NCBI RefSeq assembly: GCF_016656965.1
Contig: NZ_CP067977.1
Location: 2,380,501 to 2,444,500 of the forward strand
Direction of reading: 5' to 3'
DNA: 64,000 nucleotides
Source of the DNA: Brevundimonas vitisensis
GTDB taxonomy: Bacteria > Pseudomonadota > Alphaproteobacteria > Caulobacterales > Caulobacteraceae
Below, piece by piece: positions 52,469 to 62,074 of the stretch; the first letter of the stretch is position 1; each line of letters begins with the position of its first letter. A program made the position numbers and the translations under genes. Below the pieces are notes generated by a model, which saw only the letters and a program-made list of their open reading frames with translations, did not search any database and had not been told where the DNA came from.

Positions 52469-53502
52469 TATGCGTTCCTTCTGACTGGGGTACGGCTGGC
52501 GGACAGGGCTGCCCGGGCGATGCGATGAAGAGGCAGCTGGCGTTCGACCGCTCCGATTTCGGCGGCGATGCGGGGCATGCCGAAGATCACCGAGGTGGCC
52601 TCGTCCTGTCCGATCGTGATGCCTCCGGCCTGGCGGATCGCCAGCAGGCCGGCTGCGCCGTCGCTTCCCATCCCTGTCAGTATGACGCCGATACTGTCGG
52701 GCCCGGCGGCATTGGCCACGGAATTGAACAGGGCATCGACGGACGGTCTGTGCCCACTGACCAGATCGCCTTCGACCAACCGGGCCACCAATTGCCCGGC
52801 CCGTCGATGGACGGTCAGATGCCGGGCACCGCCCGGGGCCAGATAGATATGGCCGGGCCGCAGGATGTCGCCGTCCTGGGCTTCGGCCACACGGGGCGCG
52901 CAATGCCGATCCAGGCGACCAGCGAAACTGGTCGTGAAATTGGCGGGCATGTGCTGAGTGACCACCGTGGGAGGGCACTGCTCGGGAAAGCCGCCCAGCA
53001 CGGTCATCAACGCCTCGACTCCGCCCGTCGAGGCCCCTACGGCAACCATGCGGTCGCCCGGCTGGTATTTCGGTTCCGGGGTGGGGGCCGGGGCCGGCAC
53101 GCGAGGCGACACCCGTGCGCCAGCCGCCTGAACCACCACCTGGGCGAGGGTGTCGAAGCTGCCATCGTCGGCGCCGGTCGGCTTGCCGACGCAATCCACG
53201 GCCCCCAGCTCTAGCGCAGACAGCGACGCCTCGGCACCCGCCTGCGTCAGGGTCGAGACCATGACGACCGGCAGGGGATGCAGGCGCATCAGCCGATCCA
53301 GAAACTCCAGACCGTTCATGTTCGGCATTTCGACGTCCAGGGTGATGACGTCAGGCCGGGTCTCGCGAATGCAGGTTCGGGCCTCCAGGGGATCGCCCGC
53401 CTCGCCCACGACTTCCAGATCGGCACGCCGCTCTAGGGCCACGCGAATGATGGCGCGCATCGTTGGAGAGTCGTCCACGATGACGACGCGATGACGCCTC
53501 AT
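52468..53502 (-). CDS. cheB: Protein-glutamate methylesterase CheB
   Basis: Removes receptor methyl groups when phosphorylated. The 344-residue protein has an intact receiver ('[12 protein letters not shown]', '[13 protein letters not shown]', 'VMVSTLTQ') and a methylesterase domain with the catalytic triad: Ser in '[13 protein letters not shown]', His in '[11 protein letters not shown]', Asp in '[10 protein letters not shown]'. ATG 53502 overlaps the cheR stop (ATGA). Confidence 0.97.
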   Translation of the reverse strand: MRRHRVVIVDDSPTMRAIIRVALERRADLEVVGEAGDPLEARTCIRETRPDVITLDVEMPNMNGLEFLDRLMRLHPLPVVMVSTLTQAGAEASLSALELGAVDCVGKPTGADDGSFDTLAQVVVQAAGARVSPRVPAPAPTPEPKYQPGDRMVAVGASTGGVEALMTVLGGFPEQCPPTVVTQHMPANFTTSFAGRLDRHCAPRVAEAQDGDILRPGHIYLAPGGARHLTVHRRAGQLVARLVEGDLVSGHRPSVDALFNSVANAAGPDSIGVILTGMGSDGAAGLLAIRQAGGITIGQDEATSVIFGMPRIAAEIGAVERQLPLHRIARAALSASRTPVRRNA

Positions 53503-54344
53503 GCTGACCTCCGCCGATAGATCGTCAGGCCGTCGGGCTGAAGCTCCGGCGCTTCGGCGCGCTCGGAATGGCCGATGTAGAGCTGACCGCGAGGCGTCAG
53601 CGCCTGGCCGAAGCGCGACCACAGGCGCTTCTGGGTCTGGTCATCGAAGTAGATGGCGACGTTCCGGCAGAAGATGACGTCGAACGGCCCTTTCATGGGC
53701 CAGGTCTCGTGCAGATTCAGAACGCCGAACCGCACGAGGCGACGGACGTCGTCGGTCAAGGCCATCTGGCCTCGGGCCCGGCTGATGCCGCGGGCGGCCA
53801 TCTCGGCGGGCACCGGGCTGAGATCGTCCTCAGAATACCGTCCCTGTTTGGCCGTCTCGATGACCTGCGGGTCGATGTCTGTCGCCAGAATGCGAACGTC
53901 CAGATCCGCAGCGTTCGGCAGTTCGGACAGGACCGTCATGGCGATCGAATAGGGCTCGTGCCCGAGCGAGCAGCCGGCGGACCACAGCCGGACCCGTCCG
54001 CCGGACGCCGCCAGCGGCCCCAGGTGGCGGCGGAACTGATCGCGCAAGGCGTCGAAGTGGTGCGGCTCGCGGAAGAAGCGCGTCACATTGGTCGTGAGCG
54101 CGCTCAGAAGGGCCGATCGCTCCTGTTCACCGTCCGGACCATCCAGCACGGCGCAATAGTCGCGGAAACAGCTCAGGCCCAAAGCCCTCAGCCGCTTGCC
54201 CAGACGCGAATAGACCAGGGTCGCCTTGCTCGGCGGCAGGGCGATGCCGGATGCCGCATAGAGGGTGTCCGCGATGATGCGGAAGTCGTCCTGGGTGAAG
54301 GAGAACTCGCCGTCGACCAGAGAGGCCTTGCGCAAGGCGCTCAT
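53499..54344 (-). CDS. cheR: Chemotaxis protein methyltransferase CheR
   Basis: Methylates receptor glutamates using SAM. The 281 residues show the N-terminal helical domain ('[23 protein letters not shown]'), SAM motif '[18 protein letters not shown]', 'ILATDID' and '[12 protein letters not shown]'. The beta-subdomain that binds a receptor tail (here probably the WEEF end of the MCP at 57671) is present. It overlaps cheW by four bases. Confidence 0.97.
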   Translation of the reverse strand: MSALRKASLVDGEFSFTQDDFRIIADTLYAASGIALPPSKATLVYSRLGKRLRALGLSCFRDYCAVLDGPDGEQERSALLSALTTNVTRFFREPHHFDALRDQFRRHLGPLAASGGRVRLWSAGCSLGHEPYSIAMTVLSELPNAADLDVRILATDIDPQVIETAKQGRYSEDDLSPVPAEMAARGISRARGQMALTDDVRRLVRFGVLNLHETWPMKGPFDVIFCRNVAIYFDDQTQKRLWSRFGQALTPRGQLYIGHSERAEAPELQPDGLTIYRRRSA

Positions 54345-54808
54345 GCCGCTTCCTCCACCGCCACTTCGGGGAGCAGCCCATCCAGGGCGATCAGGCTGAT
54401 CATGCGGCCATCGACCGGGATCACGCCCTTCACGAAGCCGCGCACGACCTCGCAGGCGATATCGGGCGTGGGCTGAATGGCCTCGTCGGACACGGTCAGA
54501 ATGTCGGACACCGCCTCCACCAGCAGGCCAACCGTGCGCATGCCCACCCGCGCGACAATGATGACGTGCCGCGCCGAAGGCTCGACCGATCCAAGGCCAA
54601 GGCGGCAGCTGAGATCGACGATGGGCAGGACCGCGCCGCGCAGGTTGATCACACCCCGGACATAGGCGGGTGACTGGGGCAGGGAGGTCGCGGGGGTCCA
54701 GCCGCGGATTTCGCGGACGGACCGGATGTCGACGCAGAATTCCTGCTCGCCGATCGTGAAGGCGATCAGCTCTTGCGGGTTGAGGACGGTGGATTGAACC
54801 TGGGTCAT
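54341..54808 (-). CDS. cheW: Chemotaxis coupling protein CheW
   Basis: Links CheA to receptors. A 155-residue double SH3-like fold: '[25 protein letters not shown]', '[22 protein letters not shown]', '[11 protein letters not shown]'. A second start (GTG 54817) would add three residues. Lies between cheA and cheR in one operon. Confidence 0.95.
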   Translation of the reverse strand: MTQVQSTVLNPQELIAFTIGEQEFCVDIRSVREIRGWTPATSLPQSPAYVRGVINLRGAVLPIVDLSCRLGLGSVEPSARHVIIVARVGMRTVGLLVEAVSDILTVSDEAIQPTPDIACEVVRGFVKGVIPVDGRMISLIALDGLLPEVAVEEAA

Positions 54809-54817
54809 GGGGGTCAC

Positions 54818-57031
54818 TCAGATGGCCTGTGCCTGTGCCTGTTGCAGCGATCGCGGTGCCGCACGTCTCCGGCTGGCGATCAGTCCGTCGACATCCAGGA
54901 TCAGGGCCACGCGGCCGTCCCCCAGGATCGTGGCGGCTGCCACGCCTTCAACCTGTCGGTAGTTCTGCTCCAGGCTCTTGATGACGACCTGTCGCTGGCC
55001 CTGGATGGCGTCGACCCGCAGGGCCGCCAGCCCGCCCAGTTCACTTTCGACCAGCAGGGTAACGCCGCCGGCCGGGCCATCGGGGCCGCTGCGCCAGCCC
55101 AGGGACGGGGCGACATCGATCAGGGGGACGTGCAGTCCGCGCACGGACAGGACGGTCCCTTCCGGCCCCAGCCTGCGAATGTCGATGGCCTTGGGCTGCA
55201 GGCTCTCGACGATCACATTGATCGGGACGACCAGGGTGTGATCGCCCACCGTGACCACCATGCCGTCCAGGACGGCCAGGGTCAGGGGCAGGCTGAGCGT
55301 GAACACAGACCCTTCGCCCGGACGGGAGGTGATGACAATCCGCCCCCCCAGCGCCTGGATCGACCGCTTGACGACATCCATGCCGACACCCCGGCCGGAA
55401 ATGTCCGAGATGGCCTGCGCGGTCGAAAAGCCGGGGGCAAAGATCAGGTTGTCGACCTCCTCATCCGACAGCAGGGCGTCGGACGAGACGATGCCGCGAT
55501 CGATCGCGATGGCGCGCACCCGCTCGCGGTCGATCCCTCGACCGTCGTCGGCCACCTCGATGATGATCCGTCCCGACCGATGCTGCGCGCTCAGCCGGAC
55601 TGTACCCTCTTCCGTCTTGCCGGCCGCCAGCCTGGCCGCCGGGGATTCCAGACCATGATCGATCGCATTGCGGATCATGTGGGTGATGGGCTCGGACAGG
55701 CGTTCGATAACGGTCTTGTCGACCTCTGTGCCTTCGCCTTCGGTGATCAGGCGAACCTTCTTGCCGGTGGCCGCTGCGACCTCGCGAACCAGGCGGGGCA
55801 TCCGCTGAAAGACCGACTTCACCGGCTGGGCGCGGATGGCCATGACGCTGTCCTGGATTTCCCGGGTCAGCTGTTCGAGGTCATCCAGACCCAGGGCGAT
55901 CGTGCTGGAGCGTGCCAGGCCAGCCTCGACCACCCGCTGAGCCAGCATGGCCTGGTTGATGACGAGCTCTCCGACCAGATCGATCAGCCGATCGACCCGC
56001 TCCAGGTCCACCCGGATCGTCGTCTGGACCAGGGCCTCGGGACGTGCCGAACCGGCGGCCGTGGCCTCGCTTTCGGCAACGGGGGCTTCGATCACTGGGG
56101 GAGGGATCGGGCCTATGGGCGCGGGCGAGGAAGAGGTCTCGGCATCGGAGGCTGTGCTCGCCTCGCGCATCAGCCGATCCAGCAGCTGTTCGGGTGTCTC
56201 GCCGTGAGGAGCCACCAGCTCAGAGCCGTCGTCCTCGTTCAGGCTCAGGGGTGATACTTCCGCCAGGCCATTGTCCTGCGCGATGTGCAGATCGCAGTCG
56301 CCCTGAACGAACTCGAACACCTCTCGAATCTGGTCCTCATCGACGTCTGATCCGGCGAGGAGGTGAACCACCCAGGTCAGGGCCGGCTCGGCGACATCCT
56401 TGTGCTCCAGGCCCGGCACCTCATCCGGGTCCACCACGACACGGGCCGTACCCAGACGCTCCAACTCGCGGATGAGCAGGATGGCGTCATTGGCATTGCG
56501 ATAGAGGGCGGCGGCGGGTTTGAACGTAACGGTCCACTCGGCCGGGGATGTCGGATCCGCGATCTGCGGTTCGTCGATGTCCAGGCTCAATTTCTGCGGG
56601 ACGAAGGCGATGTCCTCGTCCGGCTCGGCGTCGAGCGACAAGGGGTCTGCACCGGTGAAGCGCTGCAGATCGGCAATGATGACGGCGGCATTGGCGGCAT
56701 CCACCGCTGGCCCGCCCTTGGCCATGGTGACATGGTCGGCCAAAGCATCTGCGGCGCGCAGCAGGACGGCCACGATCCCCGGCTCGATCGGCAGCTTGCC
56801 GCTGCGGACGTCGTCGAGGGTGGTCTCGAACACATGCGCGAACCGCACCAGTTCATCCAGACCGAACGCGCCGGCCCCGCCCTTGACCGAATGCACGGCG
56901 CGGAACACGGCGTTGACCGTCTCGTCATTGCCGGTGCCGTCCTGCAGGCTCAGCAGTCCGCTTTCCAGATCGCCGAGCAGCTCGTCGCATTCCTGAAAGA
57001 ATGTCGCCCGGATGGCCTCCATCGGATCCAT
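54818..57031 (-). CDS. cheA: Chemotaxis histidine kinase CheA
   Basis: A 737-residue kinase with P1 Hpt domain ('AVFRAVHSVKGGAGAFG', phospho-His47), a CheY/CheB-binding P2-like region, P3 dimerisation ('RVDLERVDRLIDLVGELVINQAML'), P4 ATPase ('HMIRNAIDHGLES', 'DDGRGID', 'PGFSTAQAISDISGRGVGMDVVK') and P5 CheW-like domain ending 'LILDVDGLIA'. ATG 57031 lies eight bases after the cheYI stop. Complete. Confidence 0.97.
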   Translation of the reverse strand: MDPMEAIRATFFQECDELLGDLESGLLSLQDGTGNDETVNAVFRAVHSVKGGAGAFGLDELVRFAHVFETTLDDVRSGKLPIEPGIVAVLLRAADALADHVTMAKGGPAVDAANAAVIIADLQRFTGADPLSLDAEPDEDIAFVPQKLSLDIDEPQIADPTSPAEWTVTFKPAAALYRNANDAILLIRELERLGTARVVVDPDEVPGLEHKDVAEPALTWVVHLLAGSDVDEDQIREVFEFVQGDCDLHIAQDNGLAEVSPLSLNEDDGSELVAPHGETPEQLLDRLMREASTASDAETSSSPAPIGPIPPPVIEAPVAESEATAAGSARPEALVQTTIRVDLERVDRLIDLVGELVINQAMLAQRVVEAGLARSSTIALGLDDLEQLTREIQDSVMAIRAQPVKSVFQRMPRLVREVAAATGKKVRLITEGEGTEVDKTVIERLSEPITHMIRNAIDHGLESPAARLAAGKTEEGTVRLSAQHRSGRIIIEVADDGRGIDRERVRAIAIDRGIVSSDALLSDEEVDNLIFAPGFSTAQAISDISGRGVGMDVVKRSIQALGGRIVITSRPGEGSVFTLSLPLTLAVLDGMVVTVGDHTLVVPINVIVESLQPKAIDIRRLGPEGTVLSVRGLHVPLIDVAPSLGWRSGPDGPAGGVTLLVESELGGLAALRVDAIQGQRQVVIKSLEQNYRQVEGVAAATILGDGRVALILDVDGLIASRRRAAPRSLQQAQAQAI

Positions 57032-57039
57032 GGCCAACC

Positions 57040-57405
57040 TCAGGCAGCGACCCGACGCACGGCGTCGACCAATTTGACGGGGTCGAAAGGTTTGACGATC
57101 CATCCGGTCGCACCCGCCGATCGGGCGCGCTGCTTCTTCTCCTGATCGCTTTCAGTGGTGAGGACCAGGATGGGCACGGCACCGTGGCGCGCGGACCGGC
57201 GCACGCCTTCGATGAAGCCGAAGCCGTCGAGGTTCGGCATGTTGATGTCGGTGATGATGACGTCCGGCGTGCTGTCGTTCAGCACCTCCAGCCCGTGGAC
57301 ACCATCGACCGCCTGCACCACGGTAAAACTGGCATCGGTCAGGGCCAGTCGGAGCATGTCCCGCATGGTCCGGCTGTCATCGACGGTCAGAACGATCTTG
57401 CTCAC
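57040..57405 (-). CDS. cheYI: CheYI chemotaxis response regulator
   Basis: A 121-residue receiver with a full active site: 'TVDDSRTMRDML', Asp in 'VIITDINMPNLDG', Thr in 'LVLTTESD', Lys in 'WIVKPF'. It is a phosphorylatable CheY and sits next to cheA as in many alphaproteobacteria. It overlaps the STAS gene by four bases. Confidence 0.94.
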   Translation of the reverse strand: MSKIVLTVDDSRTMRDMLRLALTDASFTVVQAVDGVHGLEVLNDSTPDVIITDINMPNLDGFGFIEGVRRSARHGAVPILVLTTESDQEKKQRARSAGATGWIVKPFDPVKLVDAVRRVAA

Positions 57406-57671
57406 GCAGCTTCTCCGATCCCAAGATTGAGATTCAGGCGGTCGAACACCTCGACAAGGGCGTGCGAGGGATCGACGATCCGCAGCGTCAGCCCGTCCTC
57501 ACGCCAGGTCCGAAACGACGCCAGCAACAGCTCGACACCAAGGCCGTTGACCCGCTCGACCTCCTCTCCGAAGAGATCCAGGTCATGGCCCCTCATCGAC
57601 AGGATCTGCGACTTGATCGGATCCAGCGCGTGGCCTTCCAGCCGTTTCGGCAGATTGAGTACAGCGCCCAT
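57402..57671 (-). CDS. cheX: STAS-domain protein at the cheX position
   Basis: An 89-residue protein of STAS type: 'LNLPKRLEGHALDPIKSQILSMRGHDLDLFGEEVERVNGLGVELLLASFRTW'. It is unrelated to the CheX phosphatase of Thermotoga; in Caulobacter this operon position is also called cheX. STAS domains usually mediate regulated protein contacts. It overlaps both neighbours by ATGA, so its amount is tied to receptor and CheYI. Confidence 0.85.
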   Translation of the reverse strand: MGAVLNLPKRLEGHALDPIKSQILSMRGHDLDLFGEEVERVNGLGVELLLASFRTWREDGLTLRIVDPSHALVEVFDRLNLNLGIGEAA

Positions 57672-59701
57672 CAGAACTCCTCCCATTCCGCTTCGCTGGT
57701 CGCCTTCAGGGCCAGAGATCCATGCGTGCGAGGCGCGGGGGCCTGGCGTTTGGCGAACTCGGCAATCCGTCCTTGAGAGTCGGCCAGGGCAGGGTTGGAC
57801 GTCATCGGTGTCCGATTGGAGGACCGGGCAGCGGCGTCGCGGATACCGGAGACCTGGAAGCGGCCCACGAGCTTGGCCAACTGGTCCGTCTCCTGGGTCA
57901 GGCTATGGCTTGCCGCCGTGGACTGCTCGACCATGGCCGCATTCTGCTGGGTCGCCTGATCCATCTGATTGACGGCCGTGTTGATCTGGCTGAGCGCGGT
58001 GGATTGCTCCTGGGCCGATGCGGTGATCTCGGCCATCAGACCGTTGATCTCCAGAACGCGGCCGACGATGGCCGTCAGCGCTTCGCCCGTCTGACCCACC
58101 AGGGTGACGCCGGTCTTGACCTGCTGGGTGGAGGCCGAGATCAGCGACTTGATCTCCTTGGCCGCCTCGGCCGAGCGCTGAGCCAGGGCGCGCACCTCGG
58201 ATGCGACGACGGCAAAGCCGCGCCCTGCATCCCCGGCCCGTGCCGCCTCGACCCCGGCGTTCAGCGCCAGCAGATTGGTCTGGAAGGCGATTTCGTCGAT
58301 GACGCCAATGATCTGACTGATCTGGGTGGCAGACGATTCGATGGCATCCATCGCATCGACGGCCTTGCTGACGACCTCGCTGGAGCGTTCGGCATCGTCG
58401 CGCGCCGCGACCACAACCTCTCCCGCTCGTGACGCGCCGTCGGCGGTGCGCCGCACCGTTGCCGTGATTTCGTCGAGGGCGGCAGCCGTCTGTTCGAGGG
58501 TGGCTGCCTGCTGTTCGGTCCGCCGCGACAGATCGTCGGCCGCCTGGCTGATCTCGCTGGCCCCTGTCCGCATGGTCAGGGTGTTGGAGGCGATTTCAGA
58601 CATCGCCGATTCCAACCGCTGCATCGCGCCGTTGAAATCCGTCTTCAGTTGCTCGTAGTCGCCATCGAAGGCCGAGTTGATCCGGGCCGTCAGATTGCCA
58701 TCCGCAACGTCGGCCAGAGCGCGCGCGGTTTCGCTGACGACGAAGGCCTGAGCCTTCTCGGCCTTCTCCCTTTCCTCCTCGATCGCGGTGATGTTGGTGG
58801 CCATCTTGACCACCTTCACCGGCAGGCCGTCGTTGCCCATGACCGGGCAGTAGGTCGCCAGCAGAACCAGCCGCTGGCCGGTCTTGTCGTAGCGGGTGAA
58901 CTTCTCGGTCAGGGGCCGTCCCAGGCGCAGCTGCTTCCAGAACTGGCGGTAGTCGTCGCTGGCGGCATAGTCCTTGTCCAGGAACAGGCGGTGATGCTGA
59001 CCGACGACCTCGTCGAGGTCGTAGCGCATCGTTTTCAGAAACAGGGGATTGGCGGTCAGGATCCGCCCATCCATGTCGAACTCGATGGTGGCCTGGGACT
59101 GATCGAGGGCCTGCACGATGCCTTGCATGGTCTGCATCAGACGCTCGTTTTCCTCACGGGCCTGTGCGCTTGCCGCCTCGGCCTCGGCGCGGGCGTTCTC
59201 GGCGGCCTGTAGGTACAGCGAGATGACGAAGTCCATGTCCAGCATGGCGGCCTTCATCACCGCAGCCAGGGTCGAGCCCAGGCCGTCACCCGCGTCGGAC
59301 CGGCCAAAGCGTTTGCGGCGCGCCTCGTGGTCCTTGACGATGGCCTTGACCAGCCCGTCCAGCACCAGAGCATAGCCGCCGATATACCACCGCGGCTCCA
59401 GTCCGATCCGGGCATGGGTCGAGCCTATCCGCTGGACACCTTCGACATAGCCGCGATCGAATGCGCCCGATGCGATGATGGACCAGTGCCGCGCCTGGGC
59501 ACCCTTGGCTCCCGAGATATGACTTTCGCTGCCGAACAATTTGGCCACTTCGGGAAAGCGCCGAACCTGATCGTAGAAGGCGTCGAGACTGGCCGGCAGT
59601 GCCTGCTCGATGACGGGCTTGGCCCTGGCGAGGGCCGACTGGGCTTCCTGGTCCAGTGCGATAAAGGCAAGACGTTCTTGAAGGGCGAGTGTGTCGGACA
59701 T
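57671..59701 (-). CDS. Soluble globin-coupled chemoreceptor (HemAT-like, with PAS)
   Basis: A 676-residue cytoplasmic receptor without transmembrane helices. Protoglobin domain about 10-165 with proximal His about 96 in '[18 protein letters not shown]' and a distal-side Tyr43; PAS about 200-310 ('[21 protein letters not shown]'); HAMP about 320-370; MCP signalling domain about 375-640 with the hairpin '[25 protein letters not shown]'. The C-terminus 'EWEEF' resembles the NWETF-type CheR/CheB docking peptide. Likely senses O2 or redox and feeds CheA. First gene of the che operon. Confidence 0.94.
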   Translation of the reverse strand: MSDTLALQERLAFIALDQEAQSALARAKPVIEQALPASLDAFYDQVRRFPEVAKLFGSESHISGAKGAQARHWSIIASGAFDRGYVEGVQRIGSTHARIGLEPRWYIGGYALVLDGLVKAIVKDHEARRKRFGRSDAGDGLGSTLAAVMKAAMLDMDFVISLYLQAAENARAEAEAASAQAREENERLMQTMQGIVQALDQSQATIEFDMDGRILTANPLFLKTMRYDLDEVVGQHHRLFLDKDYAASDDYRQFWKQLRLGRPLTEKFTRYDKTGQRLVLLATYCPVMGNDGLPVKVVKMATNITAIEEEREKAEKAQAFVVSETARALADVADGNLTARINSAFDGDYEQLKTDFNGAMQRLESAMSEIASNTLTMRTGASEISQAADDLSRRTEQQAATLEQTAAALDEITATVRRTADGASRAGEVVVAARDDAERSSEVVSKAVDAMDAIESSATQISQIIGVIDEIAFQTNLLALNAGVEAARAGDAGRGFAVVASEVRALAQRSAEAAKEIKSLISASTQQVKTGVTLVGQTGEALTAIVGRVLEINGLMAEITASAQEQSTALSQINTAVNQMDQATQQNAAMVEQSTAASHSLTQETDQLAKLVGRFQVSGIRDAAARSSNRTPMTSNPALADSQGRIAEFAKRQAPAPRTHGSLALKATSEAEWEEF

Positions 59702-59775
59702 GCCAGGGACCCCGAGGGTTGGTTTATGTCCGCACTCTGAGCGATACGACCTAAGCGAGCGTTAGACTTCGTTGA

Positions 59776-59815
59776 TACAATCAAATGCTACAGGTTGTAG
59801 TGATTTCGCTTTGTA
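59776..59815. promoter_or_regulatory. Nested inverted repeats between mcp and the MarR gene
   Basis: CTACA-GGT-TGTAG (59788-59800) is a perfect palindrome, flanked by TACAA (59776-59780) and TTGTA (59811-59815). Such sites fit binding by a MarR dimer, and lie between the divergent che operon and the MarR gene. A looser symmetric element, CTAA-N7-TTAG (59751-59765), resembles a weak CtrA site. Confidence 0.5.
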
Positions 59816-59889
59816 ACGATCGGTAGGCTTTCTTTCGCATTTGGGGGCGCAATCAGAGGTGTACGATTCCGTATCTTGGGGGTGCTACC

Positions 59890-60372
59890 ATGGCGATCGG
59901 CGGTCAGAGGACCGAGCCGCCCTTGTCCAGTACAGAGGTGCTGAAGTTCCTGGCGGCGGCGGATGCGCTGCAGTCCGTCAACAGCGGTATGCGCGACACC
60001 AGAATGAGAGCCTTGCGCCTGATCCATGCGTCCGGACGGCGCGGCACCAGCCAGGCCGCGATAGCCGGTGAACTGGCCCTGTCCCATGCCTGTGTGTCCA
60101 GGCTGTGCGACGAGCTGGAGAATGAAGGTCTCATCGTCCGGGAATCCCATCAGTTCGATCGCCGGATGAAGACGCTGCACTTGTCCGACAAGGGTATGCA
60201 GCAGGTCGACCACTGTGACCGCGCCACCCAGGCCAAGGCAGCAGCCGTCATTCCCGACATGGCGTCTATGGAAATGGATTCGATGGTGGGAATCCTGCAG
60301 CAGATGATTGCCCAGCTGCAGACGCATCCCTGCACCCTGCTTTGTCAGCAGTGCATTTTCGGGGGCTGCTGA
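59890..60372 (+). CDS. MarR family regulator with C-terminal cysteine cluster
   Basis: A 160-residue winged-helix protein: HTH 'TSQAAIAGELALSHACVSRLCDELENEGLI' and wing 'RESHQFDRRMKTLHLSDKG'. The last 13 residues hold Cys148, 152, 155 and 160 (CX3CX2CX4C), typical of a metal or Fe-S site, so it may sense iron, oxygen or redox state. It is divergent from the che operon (palindromes at 59776-59815) and next to the Moco genes. Confidence 0.88.
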   Translation: MAIGGQRTEPPLSSTEVLKFLAAADALQSVNSGMRDTRMRALRLIHASGRRGTSQAAIAGELALSHACVSRLCDELENEGLIVRESHQFDRRMKTLHLSDKGMQQVDHCDRATQAKAAAVIPDMASMEMDSMVGILQQMIAQLQTHPCTLLCQQCIFGGC

Positions 60373-60407
60373 TCTCGCCTGTCGAGGCGTCCTGGCTGGA
60401 CAGCCCT

Positions 60408-60815
60408 TCAGGTCTCGACGCCGCGAGGGTTACCGCCATCGGCCGCCGCGATCGGATGAGCCCGCAGATTCTCGCAGATGTCGGCAAAGGCCGGGTCGTC
60501 ACGCACGGTCTCGAGCAGGCGCGTCTCCAGCCTGCGATAGGCGGCCAGGACTTGCTCGCCGAGAGGAGTAAGGGCGGCACCCTGTGCTGAGCCCCCGCGC
60601 CGCGTGGCGACCAGCGGCTCGCGCCAGCAACGGTTCATCTCATCGACCAGCGCCCAGCAGCGCTTGTAGCTGATGCCCAGGGCCCGTCCTGATGCAGAAA
60701 TGGAGCCGTAGGCCTGGATGGCCTCCAGGACGGCCGCCTTGCCGGGCCCGATGGCACGGACTTGGCCGCTCATGATCCGCACCCGAAGTTCGACGGGACC
60801 GATGGTGGCCAGCAT
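60408..60815 (-). CDS. ModE-type winged-helix regulator, DNA-binding domain only
   Basis: A 135-residue protein matching the N-terminal domain of ModE: 'GPGKAAVLEAIQAYGSISASGRALGISYKRCWALVDEMNRCWREPLVATRRGGSAQGAALTPLGEQVL' pattern. The molybdate-binding TOBE/MOP domains of full ModE are absent. ATG 60815 gives a natural start; ATG 60773 is possible. It lies downstream of moeA on the same strand and probably regulates molybdenum genes. Confidence 0.88.
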   Translation of the reverse strand: MLATIGPVELRVRIMSGQVRAIGPGKAAVLEAIQAYGSISASGRALGISYKRCWALVDEMNRCWREPLVATRRGGSAQGAALTPLGEQVLAAYRRLETRLLETVRDDPAFADICENLRAHPIAAADGGNPRGVET

Positions 60816-60883
60816 GGGGTAATCCTTCGTGTTCCGAGCACCGAGGTCGGGTCTGCGCGGCGAAAGCGCCAACCGATCAGGCT

Positions 60884-62074
60884 CTAGGTCGCCCAAATGG
60901 GCCGCGTCACATGAACCTTGGCCCCTGCAGCAAGAGGGGGCGCGTGAGGAAGCCGCCTAACCAGGGCGTTGGCGGCCGCCATGACCGTCACCAGTGAGGA
61001 ATCCTGATCATTCAGGACCCGGACCCGACCCTCAGAGACCAGAGCGCGCATATAATGTTCGCGCGGGCCGTTGGCCGGCAGGTCGGTGTCCAGAATGGCC
61101 GCTTCCAGTGGTTCGGCCCAGGCGATCCCCTGCAGGCCCGCCAGAACGGGCGCCAGAAACAGCTCCGCGCAGACCAGGGCCGACGCCGGGTTTCCCGGCA
61201 GGCCCAGCACCGGGCGTCCGTCGCCAAGATGGCCGAACCAGGTCGGCTTTCCGGGGCGAACGGCAATGCCCTCGACGACAAGTTGAGCCCCGGCAGATTT
61301 CAGGGCGGGCTTGACGCGGTCATGGTCGCCGACCGAGGCACCGCCGATGGTCACCAGAAGGTCGAAGGGCCGAGAGGCCACCGCTTCCAGAATGGCCGCG
61401 TCCGTATCCCGTGCTCGCGGCAGTGCGACGGGTAGGCCGCCGCAGCGGGCAATGAAGGCCGCAAGGGCCGGCGTACAGGTGTCATAAATATGCCGATCGC
61501 CCGCCGCATCCCCCGGCGCGACGAGCTCGTCGCCGGTTGAAAGCAGGCCGACCCGTGGCCGAGACGTGCACGTCACCGTCGCTCTGCCGGCGGAGGCGGC
61601 CAGGGCGATGCGCCAGGGGTTGAGGCGCAAGCCCGCCTCCAACAAACCATCCTGGGCGCGGAAATCACCGCCGCGCGGACGCACATAGGCAGGCGCGTCA
61701 GCGAGGTCGTCCAGGACGACGGTCATCCCCGTGCGCCTGGCCTGTTCCTGGATGACGACCCGGTCCGCACCGGGGGGCAGGGCCGCGCCGGTGAAGATCC
61801 TTACGGCCTCACCGGGGCCGATGTGTGCGCCTGCATCGTGGCCCGCCGCGCTTTCCCCGACGATGCTGAGCGCGGCGCCCGATACGGCATCGACTGTGCG
61901 CACCGCCCAGCCGTCCATGGCCGAGGCGTCATAGGGTGGCTGGTCGCGGATGGCCGTTACCGGTTCGGCTAGAACCCGACCGTCCGCGGCCTCCAGGGGC
62001 ACCTCCTCGGCGCCCAGAGGGGCCAGTGCCTGCAGCATGCGTGACCGGGCCTCAGCGGGAGTGGGCAGGCTCAT
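60884..62074 (-). CDS. moeA: Molybdopterin molybdenumtransferase
   Basis: Inserts molybdate into adenylated molybdopterin. A 396-residue four-domain protein: 'DQPPYDASAMDGWAVR' (molybdopterin binding), 'IFTGAALPPGADRVVIQE', 'RPRVGLLSTGDELV' and 'TIGGASVGDHD', with 'FGHLGDGRPVLGLPGNPASALV'. ATG 62074 overlaps the moaC stop (ATGA). It is the last biosynthetic gene of the moa operon. Confidence 0.96.
   Translation of the reverse strand: MSLPTPAEARSRMLQALAPLGAEEVPLEAADGRVLAEPVTAIRDQPPYDASAMDGWAVRTVDAVSGAALSIVGESAAGHDAGAHIGPGEAVRIFTGAALPPGADRVVIQEQARRTGMTVVLDDLADAPAYVRPRGGDFRAQDGLLEAGLRLNPWRIALAASAGRATVTCTSRPRVGLLSTGDELVAPGDAAGDRHIYDTCTPALAAFIARCGGLPVALPRARDTDAAILEAVASRPFDLLVTIGGASVGDHDRVKPALKSAGAQLVVEGIAVRPGKPTWFGHLGDGRPVLGLPGNPASALVCAELFLAPVLAGLQGIAWAEPLEAAILDTDLPANGPREHYMRALVSEGRVRVLNDQDSSLVTVMAAANALVRRLPHAPPLAAGAKVHVTRPIWAT

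Noticed and set aside
59751..59765. CtrA site upstream of the che operon
   Set aside because: CTAA-N7-TTAG has the right spacing but two mismatches to the TTAA-N7-TTAA consensus; mentioned only as weak.
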